Source: Phialocephala subalpina
Lineage: Eukaryota; Ascomycota; Leotiomycetes; Helotiales; Mollisiaceae
Direction: 5' to 3'
NCBI GenBank assembly: GCA_900073065.1
Contig: FJOG01000003.1
Location: forward strand, 2,647,250-2,700,936
Length of the DNA stretch: 53,687 bases
The first letter of the stretch is position 1. Each line of letters starts with the position of its first letter. Both the position numbers and the translations under genes were made by a program. Below the pieces are notes generated by a model. It worked only from the letters and a program-made list of their open reading frames with translations. It ran no database searches and had not been told where the DNA came from. Of this stretch, positions 11,944-22,659 are shown one piece after another.

Positions 11944-13087
11944 ATGGCCTCATTGCGCCTGCTGACAGTAATCGCTGTCACACTTCTGGCCGCGGCGACA
12001 GCACAATATGGAGCAATCGAAGCACCAGGGCTCAGTCCACGATACTATCTTGGAGGATCAGGACATTTGGTTAACAGACAGAGCGGAGATTGTCCATTAG
12101 CTAATGAGCACACCTGTAAATGACCTTCCGTGACTTGAGAACCCTTCGCTGACATCGATAGGTCTCGATGTCAATGCTGGCAGCTTTTGCTGCCCGAATA
12201 CCCATTACTGCATCATCTCGAACAATACCGCCGCCTGCTGCTTCATCGGCTCGACTTGTGGAAACCTCTGCGATGCAAATCACTACGAATGTCCTGGAAC
12301 AACAACTGTCAGCGGCACTGCGGTCAGCTCATCCTGCTGCCCTAGAACCTGCACGAGCACCAGTCAATACTTATGCGCATCAGCGTATGGAGGGCAATGC
12401 TGTGGTTATCAGTCGGGTTGCGCTGCCAATACGCAATGTGTAGCTACTTCAACTTCCAACAGTGCAGCGGCCACAGGGACTTCAGACTCGTGTCCGACAA
12501 GCCAGAGTGCTTGCGCCAGCAACCTTGGAGGGGGATGTTGCAATATCGGGCAAGCGTGTACGGTGGTAGACAATACCAATTACTGCGCGAGTAATACAGC
12601 TCTTGCTACCAGGACAGGACCTAACGGGATTCTCGCCACAGGCTCCTCATCTTCATCCTCTGGCCTCTCAACAGGAGCGAAAGCTGGAATTGGTGCTGGA
12701 GTAGCCGTTGGAGCCCTCGTGGTCATTTCAGGTTTCCTGTGGTTCTGTCTGGCTCATCGAAGACGTGCGAGACAAGCGGCTTCTGTTCCAGCCATGTCTC
12801 AAGGATCCGAATCAGGGGCGAAACGGCCTTCCAATGGACGAGGAGGCTCTGATTATTTCGGTCCAACAACAGGAGTCGGCCCTTTCACCGAACCTCATGA
12901 TTCGGCAGCAACGAGTCCCGGAAACCGTCGCGGTGTTCCGGTAAGTCCACAGAGCCCAGGAGATATCACGGTACCAGTCGAGATCGACTCGAGAGATTCG
13001 AGAGGACATTCGAATGTCACGACACCAGGGGCATTCGAGTATGTAAAAGCTCCAGGTACGACAGAAGATCCTGTCGAGCTACCCTGA
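11944..13087 (+). CDS. Secreted Cys-rich single-pass membrane protein, unknown function
   Basis: I do not recognise a named family. Exons 11944-12115 and 12162-13087 join in phase (a split Cys codon) to 365 aa. The N-terminal 20 or so residues (MASLRLLTVIAVTLLAAATAQ) look like a signal peptide. The ectodomain has about two dozen cysteines, including three copies of C-x(7-8)-CC-x5-C: C-LDVNAGSF-CC-PNTHY-C, C-ASAYGGQ-CC-GYQSG-C and C-ASNLGGG-CC-NIGQA-C. A Ser-rich stalk (GSSSSSSG) leads to a helix with the Gly/Ala/Val pattern AGIGAGVAVGALVVISGFLW near residues 232-256, followed by the stop-transfer HRRRARQ. The cytosolic tail of about 110 residues is rich in Ser, Pro and Gly. The architecture resembles fungal wall-sensor proteins (WSC/Mid2-like plan), but the Cys module is different. 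A surface sensing or wall-binding role is inference. Confidence 0.75.
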
Positions 13088-13271
13088 GATCCATTTACGC
13101 CTATTTGACAAATTTCCTCATTCGGAGTTATGGATGTAATATTACAAGACCTCCAACCCCGCCACCCACCATGAATTAATCAAACACATTTCCCGTACCG
13201 TATTCTATGCAGCCAACGCCCGCGCTCAGCCAATTAAACGCCATTTATGCCACGGACAAACAAAGAAAAGC

Positions 13272-14220
13272 TCAGTCTAAAGCGCCCCCAAATGGTGTGC
13301 TCTCCCTCAGATCCGCAACCAAGTCGTCCACATTGCTCAGATACCTACTCAGAAGCTGTTGCTTTTCGTCCAAAGTTCTGGTGATTTCGCTCTCGCTATC
13401 CGCACGCTTTCGTCCTCCGCTCGACTCTGTTCGGTTGAAAGCACCTGCAAGCTTGCTTGGACTGCGCTGGAGCATTGCTGGGACGGAAGCAGTGCCATTT
13501 GCAGTTGGAATCGAAGGAGTTTCGGGCATGAGATAGAAGTAGAGGAACTCCATAATCTTGAGCTTTACTTCACGGCTTGTTTCGCGGGACTTGAAGAGTG
13601 AGGTAATTGTGAGGAGGCCGTCAAGGTTTTCGAATGTGCGCGTGTTTTGGGGGGTTTCAACGAGGCAGCATACGAGGGTTATGATTGTTGCGGATTGGAT
13701 GGCTGGGCAGTTGATTGGTTCGAGGAGGTCGAGTAGGTGCTACGATGAGAACAGTCAGTATACAAACAAGAATTATATTATATGGGAGGAAAATACAAAC
13801 ATTCATGTACAATTCTCTCGAGAATAGACTCCGCGAAGGAGGATGCAATAGCAGAGCTCCCTGAATCAAATCCAAGGTCTGGATAATCAACAGATCATTC
13901 TGCCCATCATGCGACTTTCCCAACAACCTGTCCAAGCAATTGACCAATCTCATCGCAACATTCCACTCGAATCCATCTTGTAGCTTGAAGAACTCTCTGA
14001 ACGCAGGATCATTCGCAAGTTCAGCCAGCGTTTTCCGTGGCGGTGGTTCCTTCCCCGGATCAATGACCGAACGACGCTTCTCTGCAGCACTCTTAGGCGA
14101 ATTGCTCGAAGACAGGCAGATTTGCGCAAGTAGACCTTCGACTTGGCGCAAGCCCTTGCGGATTTTGGCTTGGTCATAGGAGGAGAGGTTGTCAAAAGAC
14201 ATTGAGAGGAGGGCTTCCAT
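13272..14220 (-). CDS. cdc14: Septation-initiation-network component Cdc14 (SIN type, not the phosphatase)
   Basis: This is the homologue of fission-yeast SIN protein Cdc14, which binds the kinase Sid1 at the spindle pole to trigger septation; it is unrelated to the Cdc14 phosphatase despite the name. Exons 14220-13801 and 13739-13272 (minus strand) join in phase 0 to 295 aa. The start MEALLSMSFDNLSSYDQAK, then IRKGLRQVEGLLAQICLSS and LLIIQTLDLIQGALLLHP, are family hallmarks. After the intron come HLLDLLEP and IMEFLYFYLMPE. The intervening part (residues about 45-70) and the tail before EITRTLDEKQQLL are Ser/Arg rich and variable. No phosphatase HCxxGxxR motif is present. It converges on the Cys-rich gene (184 bp between ends) and diverges from the GGPP synthase. 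Confidence 0.9.
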
Positions 14221-15079
14221 GTTTATGTATTTGCTGTGTTTTGGGTTTGGGGTATTTGCAATTGTGAAGGAAAGGGGTCGCGGAATGCGCGGATGCGAAT
14301 GAACAGGTGAAAATAAAGACGCCGGGCAAAATGTTAATACAGAAATGCGAAGAGAAAGGAAGGAAAAAGTTTGTGTGTGTTGACTTTTGCGCAAACAGCC
14401 GGGAGCTTTGATCTCAGAGTTGTTCGTTCTGGGGAGGCGTGAGTTGGCAGAAGGGTTCACCATAGCAACGGATTGAACCGAGGAGCCTGGAACGGAAAAG
14501 CGTGGTCTCTTGACCGCCTTACCTCTTTGGCCTAGTGGCTTTTGAGAAACAGAGCACATGCATGACGTCTCTCCAGGATCTGAGATGCAAAAGCAAAGAT
14601 GAAACGAAACTCGAAGCTTCGCATCTGCAAAGACCAATACGCAGCTGCAGGCAGTTATTATCCATGTTCCTCCTCTGTTATACAGTAGCAGGAGTGAGGG
14701 TACAAATCAGGCAACGTCAGCTGTACGCCCGCAAAAATCGATCGAGGTCAGCTGTGGACATGTGAAAAAAGGCGCCAGGCTGCGGCGAATTAGAGCTCTG
14801 TGACGTTGGTCGTTGGATCATTGAGGTTCGAGAACGAGAGCTTTCGCGCATCGCCGTGCGTGACCCAGTCCACTTAAGAAACCTTGAGCAAGTCTTGCCA
14901 TCTTCCCCTTCTGTCATCATACGAGTTCTACTGCATCTTTCACATGAGAATACGACCGTTCTGACAAACGAAACGAATGCGGATGCGGATAATCGAACGG
15001 AAGCAATACAGCGATCAGCCTTGCTAATTCCTGCAGCCTGCTCAGGAACGGGACTTGCAATCCACCGAACACGATTCCT
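14221..15079. other. Divergent promoter region between cdc14 and GGPP synthase
   Basis: Some 860 bp separate the divergent starts. Open frames of about 100 codons occur on both strands but lack domains. No TATA box or operator stands out. The GGPP synthase start is uncertain, so its 5' UTR may extend further right. Confidence 0.45.
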
Positions 15080-16327
15080 ATGCGACGTGGCCTTCGAGCT
15101 TTCTTTCCGATGTATCAAAGTAATCTTTCTCAAAGAGGGCCTTCCTCGATGATTCATGATAACCTAAGATCTCCCAACGCTATCCCTCCGAGAACGTCTT
15201 CGACCGGGCAGAATGGACTGAATCACGTTGCTTCGAAACCAGTGCTTAAACCTGTTCCTGAAGGCGACTGGATATCTCAGAGGAAGAGGTCGATTACGAA
15301 TATGGAGGCTGTTAATCCTACGATACAGCCTTCGGGTGGTCCGGACCCGAACAAGTACTACAAGAATGGTATGGCGTTTACGGGGAAGAGCAGTTGGTCT
15401 GCGACGAAGGAGAAAGTCTTGCTGGGCCCATATGACTATCTGTTCGCACATCCAGGGAAGGATATTCGATCGCAGTTGATCATGGCTTTCAACGAATGGC
15501 TGGATGTTCCTGCCGAGAGCTTGGAGGTTATTACAAAGGTAGTGGGAATGCTACATACAGCTTCGTTGCTGGTGGATGATGTTGAGGATTCGTCTTTGCT
15601 GAGGAGAGGACTGCCGGTTGCACATAGCATATTTGGGACGGCGCAGACGATCAACTCGGCCAATTACGTCTATTTCCTAGCTCTACAAGAGCTTATGAAG
15701 TTGAAGAATCCGAAGGCTGTTTCCATCTATACAGAGGAGCTGTTGAATCTACATAGAGGTCAGGGCATGGATCTATTCTGGAGGGATACGCTTACGTGTC
15801 CGAGCGAAGACGATTACCTGGAGATGGTGGGCAACAAGACGGGAGGTCTTTTCAGACTAGCAATCAAGCTCATGCAGGCGGAGAGCGGCAAGTTGAAGTA
15901 TGTCTTCCCTAGCGATCCCAAGTCCAGTAACTTACAACCACACAGAGACTGCGTTCCACTTGTCAACCTGATGGGTATCATCTTCCAGATCCGAGACGAC
16001 TATCAAAATCTATCGTCTCCAGAATACTCTCACAACAAAGGTCTCTGCGAAGATCTGACAGAGGGCAAATTCTCATTTCCCATCATCCACAGCATCAGAG
16101 CGAAACCAGAGAACATGCAACTTCTCAACATCCTAAAGCAAAAGACAGACGACGAGCAGGTGAAACGATATGCCGTATCTTACATGGAGGGCACAGGCAG
16201 TTTCGAATACTGCAGAAAAGTCCTCGCCACACTCTTGGATAGAGCGAGGAGACTAGTTGAGGAACTCGACGAACGAGAAGGAAAAGGCAGAGGTGTTTTG
16301 AAGATCTTGGACAAGATGACGGTCTAA
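15080..16327 (+). CDS. Geranylgeranyl diphosphate synthase
   Basis: Trans-prenyltransferase that condenses IPP with farnesyl diphosphate to give C20 GGPP for prenylation, quinones and terpenoids. The frame is open from 15080 to 16327 (415 codons). The first Asp-rich motif is DDVED (about 166-170) followed by [15 protein letters not shown]-type spacing and [10 protein letters not shown] fit fungal GGPPS. The second Asp motif is [10 protein letters not shown] (DDxxN), as in fungal enzymes. A consensus intron at 15898-15945 (GTATGT...CACAG, 48 nt, in frame, stopless) lies just before it; removal gives about 399 aa and the expected [11 protein letters not shown] junction. ATG 15080 is the most upstream; ATG codons at 15110 or 15149 are also possible because the first 90 residues are variable. 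No terpene cyclase or P450 is nearby, so a primary-metabolic role is more likely than a cluster role. Confidence 0.92.
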   Translation: MRRGLRAFFPMYQSNLSQRGPSSMIHDNLRSPNAIPPRTSSTGQNGLNHVASKPVLKPVPEGDWISQRKRSITNMEAVNPTIQPSGGPDPNKYYKNGMAFTGKSSWSATKEKVLLGPYDYLFAHPGKDIRSQLIMAFNEWLDVPAESLEVITKVVGMLHTASLLVDDVEDSSLLRRGLPVAHSIFGTAQTINSANYVYFLALQELMKLKNPKAVSIYTEELLNLHRGQGMDLFWRDTLTCPSEDDYLEMVGNKTGGLFRLAIKLMQAESGKLKYVFPSDPKSSNLQPHRDCVPLVNLMGIIFQIRDDYQNLSSPEYSHNKGLCEDLTEGKFSFPIIHSIRAKPENMQLLNILKQKTDDEQVKRYAVSYMEGTGSFEYCRKVLATLLDRARRLVEELDEREGKGRGVLKILDKMTV

Positions 16328-16837
16328 GATCTGTATCCAAAGGGATAATTTGTTTCGATGTGATGGGATTTTGATGGGCGTTTCCGGATGATATCCTTGC
16401 TTTGATCTGATCAGCTGAGGTCAAGCCTGAATTTATATGATTTTCGATCTGCTTCCCCACATGGTGTAGCATCTTTGGATGAAACCACAGTGACTCTAGT
16501 GAGCCTCTATGAGCCTCATCTTATTTTGTTTCAAGTCAAAAAGTCCCTTTGTTGCAGGCGCCAATGCCGCTGTCGCTCCGATGGCCGATTCTTACTGGTC
16601 GCCCCTTTCACTCTTTTCAGTCTCGCTAATTGCCTGCTGGAGATAAATGTCGGGCTTAAAGCAACCGGTGGAAGACTTACCGACTTTTAATTTTGGATCA
16701 GTTGCCAAACAGACAATACTTAAACTCCGCCTGATTAAGTTCTACCTCGTCTTCCCAAATTTATTCATTTCTCTCCGATTGCAAGGCTTCTGCATGAGCA
16801 ACTTTTCTCCCAACGGTTCTTGTTAGTATTGAATATC
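16328..16837. other. Intergenic/promoter of MFS transporter
   Basis: This 510-bp stretch between two plus-strand genes holds the GGPPS 3' UTR and the transporter promoter. I see no gene or clear site. Confidence 0.45.
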
Positions 16838-18595
16838 ATGGTCGATAGGAAACGGCAACCCAAAGCGTCGCTTAATGACGGACGAGACGAGCCTCCAAGT
16901 CTGGACATCGAGAAGCAACAACGCAAACACGACGTCGAGTCAAAACCAAGCTCTCAGGATGGCAGCCAAGTGGCCGATATCAACGCAGTGGACAAAATCT
17001 CTCCTACGACAGAAAACCAAGCCGTCCCTATCAATGACCTTCATAAAGTCCCTACCGAGAAAGACTACAGCAGCTTCACCAACTGGGAGAAGAAATTCAT
17101 CGTCTTCTCTGCAACCATGGGAGCCTTCTTCTCTCCTTTCACAACCCAGATATACTTCCCTGCCATCACCAGCATCGCCAAAGATCTCCGTGTCAGCAAC
17201 AGCAAGATCAATTTGACGATGACGACTTACATGGTTCGTTTTCCATCATCTCGCTACCCCTTCTCTTCTCGCGTACACCCAACTGACACGTCAACACCAC
17301 AGATTCTCCAAGCAATAGCTCCAGCATTCATAGGAAACTTGTCTGATACGGCAGGTCGTCGTCCTGGCTACATAGTCAGCTTTATAATCTACATCATCGC
17401 CGACATCGCCCTCGCGCTACAAAACAACTACGTCGCTCTCCTCGTCCTTCGCATGGTTCAGTCCGCTGGTTCCTCTGGCGCCGTTGCATTGGCAAATGCT
17501 GTTATAGCTGATATCGCAACATCTGCGGAGCGAGGAATCTATATCGGCATCACATCTTCTGCGACAATACTCGCTCCATCTCTTGGTCCGATTCTCGGTG
17601 GGATACTAAGCCAGTACGCAGGCTGGAAATGGATATTCTGGTTCTTAGCCATCCTCGCAGGATGTTTCTTCATCCCCATGCTCCTCTTCATGCCCGAAAC
17701 TTGCCGAAAGATAGTAGGCGACGGTTCGATACCTCCTCCCACCTGGAACCGTTCACTCATGAACCACATCGATGAGAAGCGTCGTTTGGAAACTGGGCTG
17801 GGCCCACCAGATTACGCCGAAAGAGATGTATTGAAGAAGAAGAGGGGTAAACTACGATTCCCGAACCCGTTCGATACCCTCGTCATCGCCTTCGAAAAAG
17901 AGTGTTTTATCATCCTCTTCTTCGCTAGCATTGTGTATGCAGGCTTCTATGCCGTTATGTCAGGCATGCCGTCCCAACTCAAGGATATCTACGGGTATGA
18001 TGATTTGAAAGTCGGGTTGATGTATCTTCCTATCGCTGGAGGATCGATCGTCGCAGCTTTCACGCAGGGAAGATTTATCGATTGGAATTATGCACGGCAT
18101 GCGAAGAAGCTTGGAATCGTGGTACAGAAACGGAAGATGCAAGATATTTCAAACTTCCCAATCGAAAGAGCTAGGCTGGAAGTCGCGATACCATTCTTGT
18201 TTCTTTCTTGCGTGTCGACTATCGTCTACGGATGGATTATGCATTTCAGAGTCTCGGTCGCAGGTCCTGCTATCATGTTGTTTCTTCAGGGATACGGACT
18301 CATTGCTTCTACGCAATGTATCTCAATCATTATCGTAGATATCAATCCGGGGCTAGCGGGCACGGCCACTGCTGCTTTCAATTTGATCAGGTGTTTGCTT
18401 GGGGCTGGAGCGACGGCTTTGATCGTCCCAATGACAGATGCCATGGGACTTGGATGGGCTTACACGTTCATTGGGTTGTTGTATGTGGTGTTGAGTCCGA
18501 TGCTATGGGTGGTCATCAGGTTGGGTCCGAAGTGGAGGAAGGAGAAGAACGCGAGGGAGGAAGCGAAGGAAGAAGAGAAGAAAGAGAGGAAATAG
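16838..18595 (+). CDS. MFS transporter, DHA1 family (Qdr-like)
   Basis: Proton-antiport type major facilitator of the plasma membrane, in the 12-helix DHA1 group that exports drugs, polyamines or organic acids; the substrate is unknown. Exons 16838-17233 and 17303-18595 give about 562 aa. The hydrophilic N-tail of about 80 residues precedes FTNWEKKFIVFSATMGAFFSPFTTQIYFPAI. The MFS loop 2-3 motif is GNLSDTAGRRPGY, and SAGSSGAVALANAVIADIA plus APSLGPILGGILSQYAGWKWIFW match DHA1 motifs. Intron 17234-17302 (69 nt, GTTCGT...CACAG) is in frame and stopless; reading through would insert 23 polar residues into the first cytosolic/periplasmic hinge and break TYM-ILQAIAPAF continuity, so splicing is strongly favoured. 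The start was taken as the first ATG (16838). The tail ends in a charged Lys/Glu run. Confidence 0.88.
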   Translation: MVDRKRQPKASLNDGRDEPPSLDIEKQQRKHDVESKPSSQDGSQVADINAVDKISPTTENQAVPINDLHKVPTEKDYSSFTNWEKKFIVFSATMGAFFSPFTTQIYFPAITSIAKDLRVSNSKINLTMTTYMVRFPSSRYPFSSRVHPTDTSTPQILQAIAPAFIGNLSDTAGRRPGYIVSFIIYIIADIALALQNNYVALLVLRMVQSAGSSGAVALANAVIADIATSAERGIYIGITSSATILAPSLGPILGGILSQYAGWKWIFWFLAILAGCFFIPMLLFMPETCRKIVGDGSIPPPTWNRSLMNHIDEKRRLETGLGPPDYAERDVLKKKRGKLRFPNPFDTLVIAFEKECFIILFFASIVYAGFYAVMSGMPSQLKDIYGYDDLKVGLMYLPIAGGSIVAAFTQGRFIDWNYARHAKKLGIVVQKRKMQDISNFPIERARLEVAIPFLFLSCVSTIVYGWIMHFRVSVAGPAIMLFLQGYGLIASTQCISIIIVDINPGLAGTATAAFNLIRCLLGAGATALIVPMTDAMGLGWAYTFIGLLYVVLSPMLWVVIRLGPKWRKEKNAREEAKEEEKKERK

Positions 18596-19801
18596 GCAAA
18601 GGATGGGGAGGAGACTGCGTGAATAGTGGGAGAGAACTGATTTAATTTCTTTTTTCAATGGTCCATGATACCAGAGCGCATGGAGTGGTTGACGGATGCA
18701 AAGGCACGATTCGATACTCGATTTCTAGGGGGCAAGGGACATAGCAAGTCGTATTTTTAATGGTTTAATGTTCTCGAGACGTCGCCTTCGAGTACAAAGA
18801 TCCTTCTCATTCAACGTCACCTTTCAAGGGATTTGTCTTTCGATCACGGCTGGACTGGTTTGAGGAAACTCATTTTTGAGGAAGGTCAATTTTGAAAGAG
18901 CTCGGGGAAGGCGAAGCTAGAGGAATATGCTGATTGGGGAGGTGAAAATTGCAGCAGAAATTGAGAGGGATCTCGGTCGATGATCGGTAGACCGACTTGC
19001 GCAGTTGCACTAACTTCCCTTCACTTCTGGGACAATGAGTCATACATTTTAGCAATTCCCAATACCATACTACATATTTAGACAACAAGTCAACTTTCAT
19101 TTCTCGCCTAGATACCACATATACAAAGCTGCGTTGTCCTGCGCAAACACACTCATGTATTAAAGCGAATTGAAGCCGAATCGCAAAAAAATGAGCCAAA
19201 AGAAAAAGGTGTATGCAAAAGCAAGGCAAAAAGCATCAAAAGCAGAAGCAAAAAGCAAATCGGTGCTTTCTACTATTGGGCTAGTAGTAAGAAACTCCTT
19301 GTTGGTCGTTTGGCGTGGAGGTTCTACACTTCGCGGTTGGCGGCTCTTCAACTCGACTTTAGCTTTGAACTTGGCGAGCCCATGAACACCATCGAGTTGA
19401 GTGATAAAAATTGTGCTTATTTAAATTTATATAGACGTCTTCGGGGAGCGGGTGGAAAGGCTTTTCTGGTTGGCCGAAGAGGGTTGAAGTTGCCGGAAGC
19501 GAGGTAGGACCCATTGCTAGCGTATTAACCTTGGGGAGACTTTGTGATGAGAATTGATTTTTACAAGGGGCGAGGAAGGGTTTGAGAAGTGAATTGGGCG
19601 AATTTTTTGACGAAAAGGGGGTGGATGACCTAAGCGAGCGAGGGTGTGATCTTAAGAGGAGAAGTATGTTTCGAGGATCTTCACTTTCGATGGTACCTCC
19701 TGAACTCAAAAAGATGTTCGAAATTTGGTATTTTAACTCTTGTACGTTCAGTTCATTCGATCCCGAGTGGCCTAAACTCTATCTCTCTCACCCTTTCCAT
19801 T
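18596..19801. other. Convergent intergenic region, A-rich patch
   Basis: This 1.2-kb stretch lies between convergent MFS and beta-glucosidase genes. It contains an A/AG-rich patch near 19180-19262 that encodes only a Lys/Ala low-complexity frame. I see no supported gene. Confidence 0.45.
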
Positions 19802-22499
19802 TCACAGTCCATTCCACCACCCCGTCTTCCCAACCTCAAAGAACGCCCCCTTCAATAGCCCACCCTCCTCACTCGTTCCTCCCACACTAACTTCATACTT
19901 CCCACTCTCACTAATCCAGGCAGCTCTAATCTCATCCCAAAAGCTCGTTGCATACTTAGTCTCCACGCTCACCTCAACAACCTTACTCTCTCCCTTCTCC
20001 AACGCTACCTTCTTGAAGCCCTTCAACTCCTTCTTTGGTCTCTTGATCGATGGCTTCTCTTGCGAGACGTAAATTTGCACGACCTCGGCTCCTGCGAGGG
20101 AACCTGTGTTCGCGACTTTAACGCTGACTTTGAGATCCTTTTCCGTTTTAGTGACGGCGAGGTCCGAGTATGAGAATGCGGTGTATGAGAGGCCGTGACC
20201 GAAGGGAAAGAGGACGGGGAGATCGAGCATCTCATACCAGCGGTAGCCGACATAGATATCTTCTCCGTACAGGGTTCGACCTCGCTCGGTCCGGTAGTTT
20301 AAGAATGCGGGGTTGTCTTGTAGTCTCATCGGGAAGGAAAGCGGAAGCTTGGCGGATGGGTTGGTGGCTCCGAACAAGACATCAGCGATGGCGTTTCCAG
20401 TCTCGTTGCCACCGTACCATGCGTGGATGAGTGCTTTGACAGAGCTGATCCAGGGCATGGCGACGGGGGTTCCGGATTGCATGACGACGACTGTTGATGG
20501 GTTTGCTGTTGAGACTGCCGCGATCAACTTGTCCATGTGGCCGGGGAGACCCATGCTTTCTCTGTCGGAGCCTTCGGTTTCCCAGTCGTACTAATTCTAT
20601 CAGTTTATGTGTGAGTGGATGTTTTACGGGTGGAGACATACGTTGAGACCAGCACAGATGATGACTTGATCAGCATCCTTGGCCAAAGCCGTAGCATGCT
20701 CAACCTCCTTATCAGCATCAATGACCTTCGCACCACCGATTCTCACAGCTCCACCACCAAACAGCACATTACTGCCTTGGTTAAGCTTACAACTCGGCGC
20801 GGAAGCGAACTGGACCTTGACGTGGTATTTCTGTCCTTTCTTCACCGGAACGATACCCTTCTCTTCTACTGTCCCGCAGTTGAAGAACAGAGTTCCCTTC
20901 TCCTGCTTTGTCTCATTATCAATGAACAGCTTGTCATCTACGAAAAGCTTCGCGGTACCATAGACACCAAGACCCATCTCGAACTCGCAGTCTTCTTCGG
21001 CAGTGAAATAACCTTCGATGTCAGCGTACCAGAGTGGACTCTTGATTGTTTCTGGGTTGTAGTCCATAAGCAGAAACTCTGTCTTCTTGAGAACCAGCTC
21101 GTCGACTGGCTTTCGGTCCTTGACAGAAGGAGGGTCATTGTATGCCTTCCACGAGACACCGGGCTCACCTTTCTCGGTTGTGAGCATGTTGCCGAGGAGT
21201 GGGAGTTCTTTGTGAGCGTAACAGCCGACGGTGAACTCTGGTTCGGTGGTGAGTTGAGATTTGATGCCGTCGAATGGAGTGATGGCATAGTAGGCTGCGA
21301 GGGAGGCGGATCCGCCTCCATGGTATTGCGCAATTTTGGCATTGGGACCAAGAATCAAAGTCTGATTCGCTGTCAGCTCGCAATTAAGACGGAAGAAGAG
21401 GTCCTTACCTTCTTGTCTTTCTTCAAGGGAAGGATACTATCATCGTTCTTCATTAAGACAATGGACTCTGCACCAATTTTCCGAAGCAAAGCAGCTGTCT
21501 CTGGAGTGTCTGCTGTCTTCTCCTCGGCACGCTCTGGGATCTTGGCTGCAGCACATCGGTTGATGAGAGTGAGGACATTTCGTGCTCGTTCATCAAGAAC
21601 ATGCGCTGGCACTTTGTTTACACCGACGGCTTGGATCAACATCTCTCCACGCCATTTCGTGGCACCTGGCATCTCGAGATCAAGTCCAGCGTTGATTGCC
21701 TCAGATGTTGAGTAAGTACCCCACCTGAAGATAGTTAGTGGAGATTCGCAATTTTAAGGAGGCCGGAATTACCAGTCACTCATCACACATCCGTTCCAGC
21801 CCCATTCTTTTCTCAAGATATCGCCCAAGATCTTGGGATTCTCACTGACATGAGTACCATTGACCTTATTGTATGACGACATGAAGCAGCCCGGATCAGA
21901 CTCCTTGACCACCAATTGAAAAGGCAACGCATAAATCTCTCTTAATGCTCTGTCCGTGATAATAGCATCCGTCCCATTCCGTTCATGCTCCTGGTCATTG
22001 CAAACGAAGTGCTTGATTGTAGCAACCACACCTGTCTCCTGGATGCCATTGACCAATGCAGCGGCTCCAAGGCCGGCAAGGACAGGATCTTCACTAAGAC
22101 TTTCAAATCCTCTTCCACCCAGAGGAGAACGTTGCATGTTGATCGTAGGACCTAGAATCACGTGAGACCCCTTTGCCTTGCTCTCCTCACCCATGACAAC
22201 ACCTGCTTTTCGAAGTAATTCGATATCCCAGGTTGCACCGAGAGCTGTTCCACAAGGAAAGCATGCAGCAGGAGTTCCATTGAAGAATCTGGTTCCACGG
22301 ACTCCATTGGGCCCATCAGAGACACGAATTGCTGGAACGCCATGTTCAGGAATAGCAACGGTGTGCCACCAGTCAGCACCTTTGTGTTGTTAGCAAGAAT
22401 GGTTTGAGATGGAGGAGTAAGCGTACCTGCAAGCAAGGAAACCTTTTCTACGATGTTAAGCTTTGAAAGCACATCTTCAACATCAAATGAGGCCGTCAT
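19802..22499 (-). CDS. GH3 beta-glucosidase with PA14 insertion (intracellular BglI type)
   Basis: Hydrolyses beta-D-glucosidic bonds in short oligosaccharides or glucosides. Exons (minus strand): 22499-22427, 22379-21773, 21724-21409, 21361-20642 and 20590-19802, giving 834 aa. There is no signal peptide ([14 protein letters not shown]), so it is probably cytosolic. The GH3 N-domain carries [47 protein letters not shown] and the nucleophile motif CVMSDW (Asp226). A PA14 domain sits in exon 4 around residues 425-520 ([29 protein letters not shown]). The acid/base is expected among the Glu residues of WETEGSDRE, by analogy with PA14-type GH3 enzymes such as Kluyveromyces BglI. The C-terminal fibronectin-III-like domain follows [12 protein letters not shown]. 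Length and order fit the family. Upstream signals are listed separately. Confidence 0.94.
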
Positions 22500-22535
22500 T
22501 ATAGTATATTCGGTCTATAAAATTCAAAAACGATG

Positions 22536-22581
22536 GAGAGTAGGAGATGTATGAAGAGGAGAGTAGGAGATGGAAGAAGAG
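22536..22581. repeat. Two-copy 23-bp tandem repeat in GH3 leader
   Basis: Unit 1 at 22536-22558 and unit 2 at 22559-22581 both begin GAGAGTAGGAGATG and end GAAGAG, differing at only two of 23 positions. The repeat lies between the TATA-like element and the beta-glucosidase ATG, so it would be a CT-rich direct repeat in the 5' leader on the transcribed (minus) strand. Confidence 0.75.
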
Positions 22582-22589
22582 GAGAGAGG

Positions 22590-22655
22590 GATATATAAAG
22601 AACCAAACCAGGTACGAACTTATGAATACCTCACGTTCCACGAGAGCCCCCCACT
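22590..22655 (-). promoter_or_regulatory. TATA-like element and CreA-type site upstream of GH3 gene
   Basis: ATATATAAAG at 22591-22600 (minus strand CTTTATATAT) lies about 92 bp upstream of the ATG at 22499. CCCCAC at 22649-22654 reads GTGGGG on the gene strand, matching the CreA consensus SYGGRG, about 150 bp upstream of the ATG. Carbon catabolite repression is typical for beta-glucosidase genes; function here is inferred. Confidence 0.5.
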
Positions 22656-22659
22656 CCCC

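Noticed and set aside
14717..15157. 146-codon minus frame opposite the GGPPS leader
   Set aside because: Antisense to the GGPPS 5' region, no domain; best explained as a shadow frame.
15898..15945. Treating the GGPPS insert as a normal exon segment
   Set aside because: It has consensus splice ends and interrupts a conserved helix; kept instead as a probable stopless intron.
9390..18595. Terpenoid biosynthetic cluster (MBOAT acyltransferase, GGPP synthase, MFS transporter)
   Set aside because: No terpene cyclase, P450 or pathway regulator is present, Cdc14 and a surface protein lie between, and the GGPPS looks like the single housekeeping enzyme. Proximity alone is not enough.
19170..19385. 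Lys/Ala-rich plus-strand frame
   Set aside because: Derived from an A/AG-rich tract; no homologous feel and no start context.
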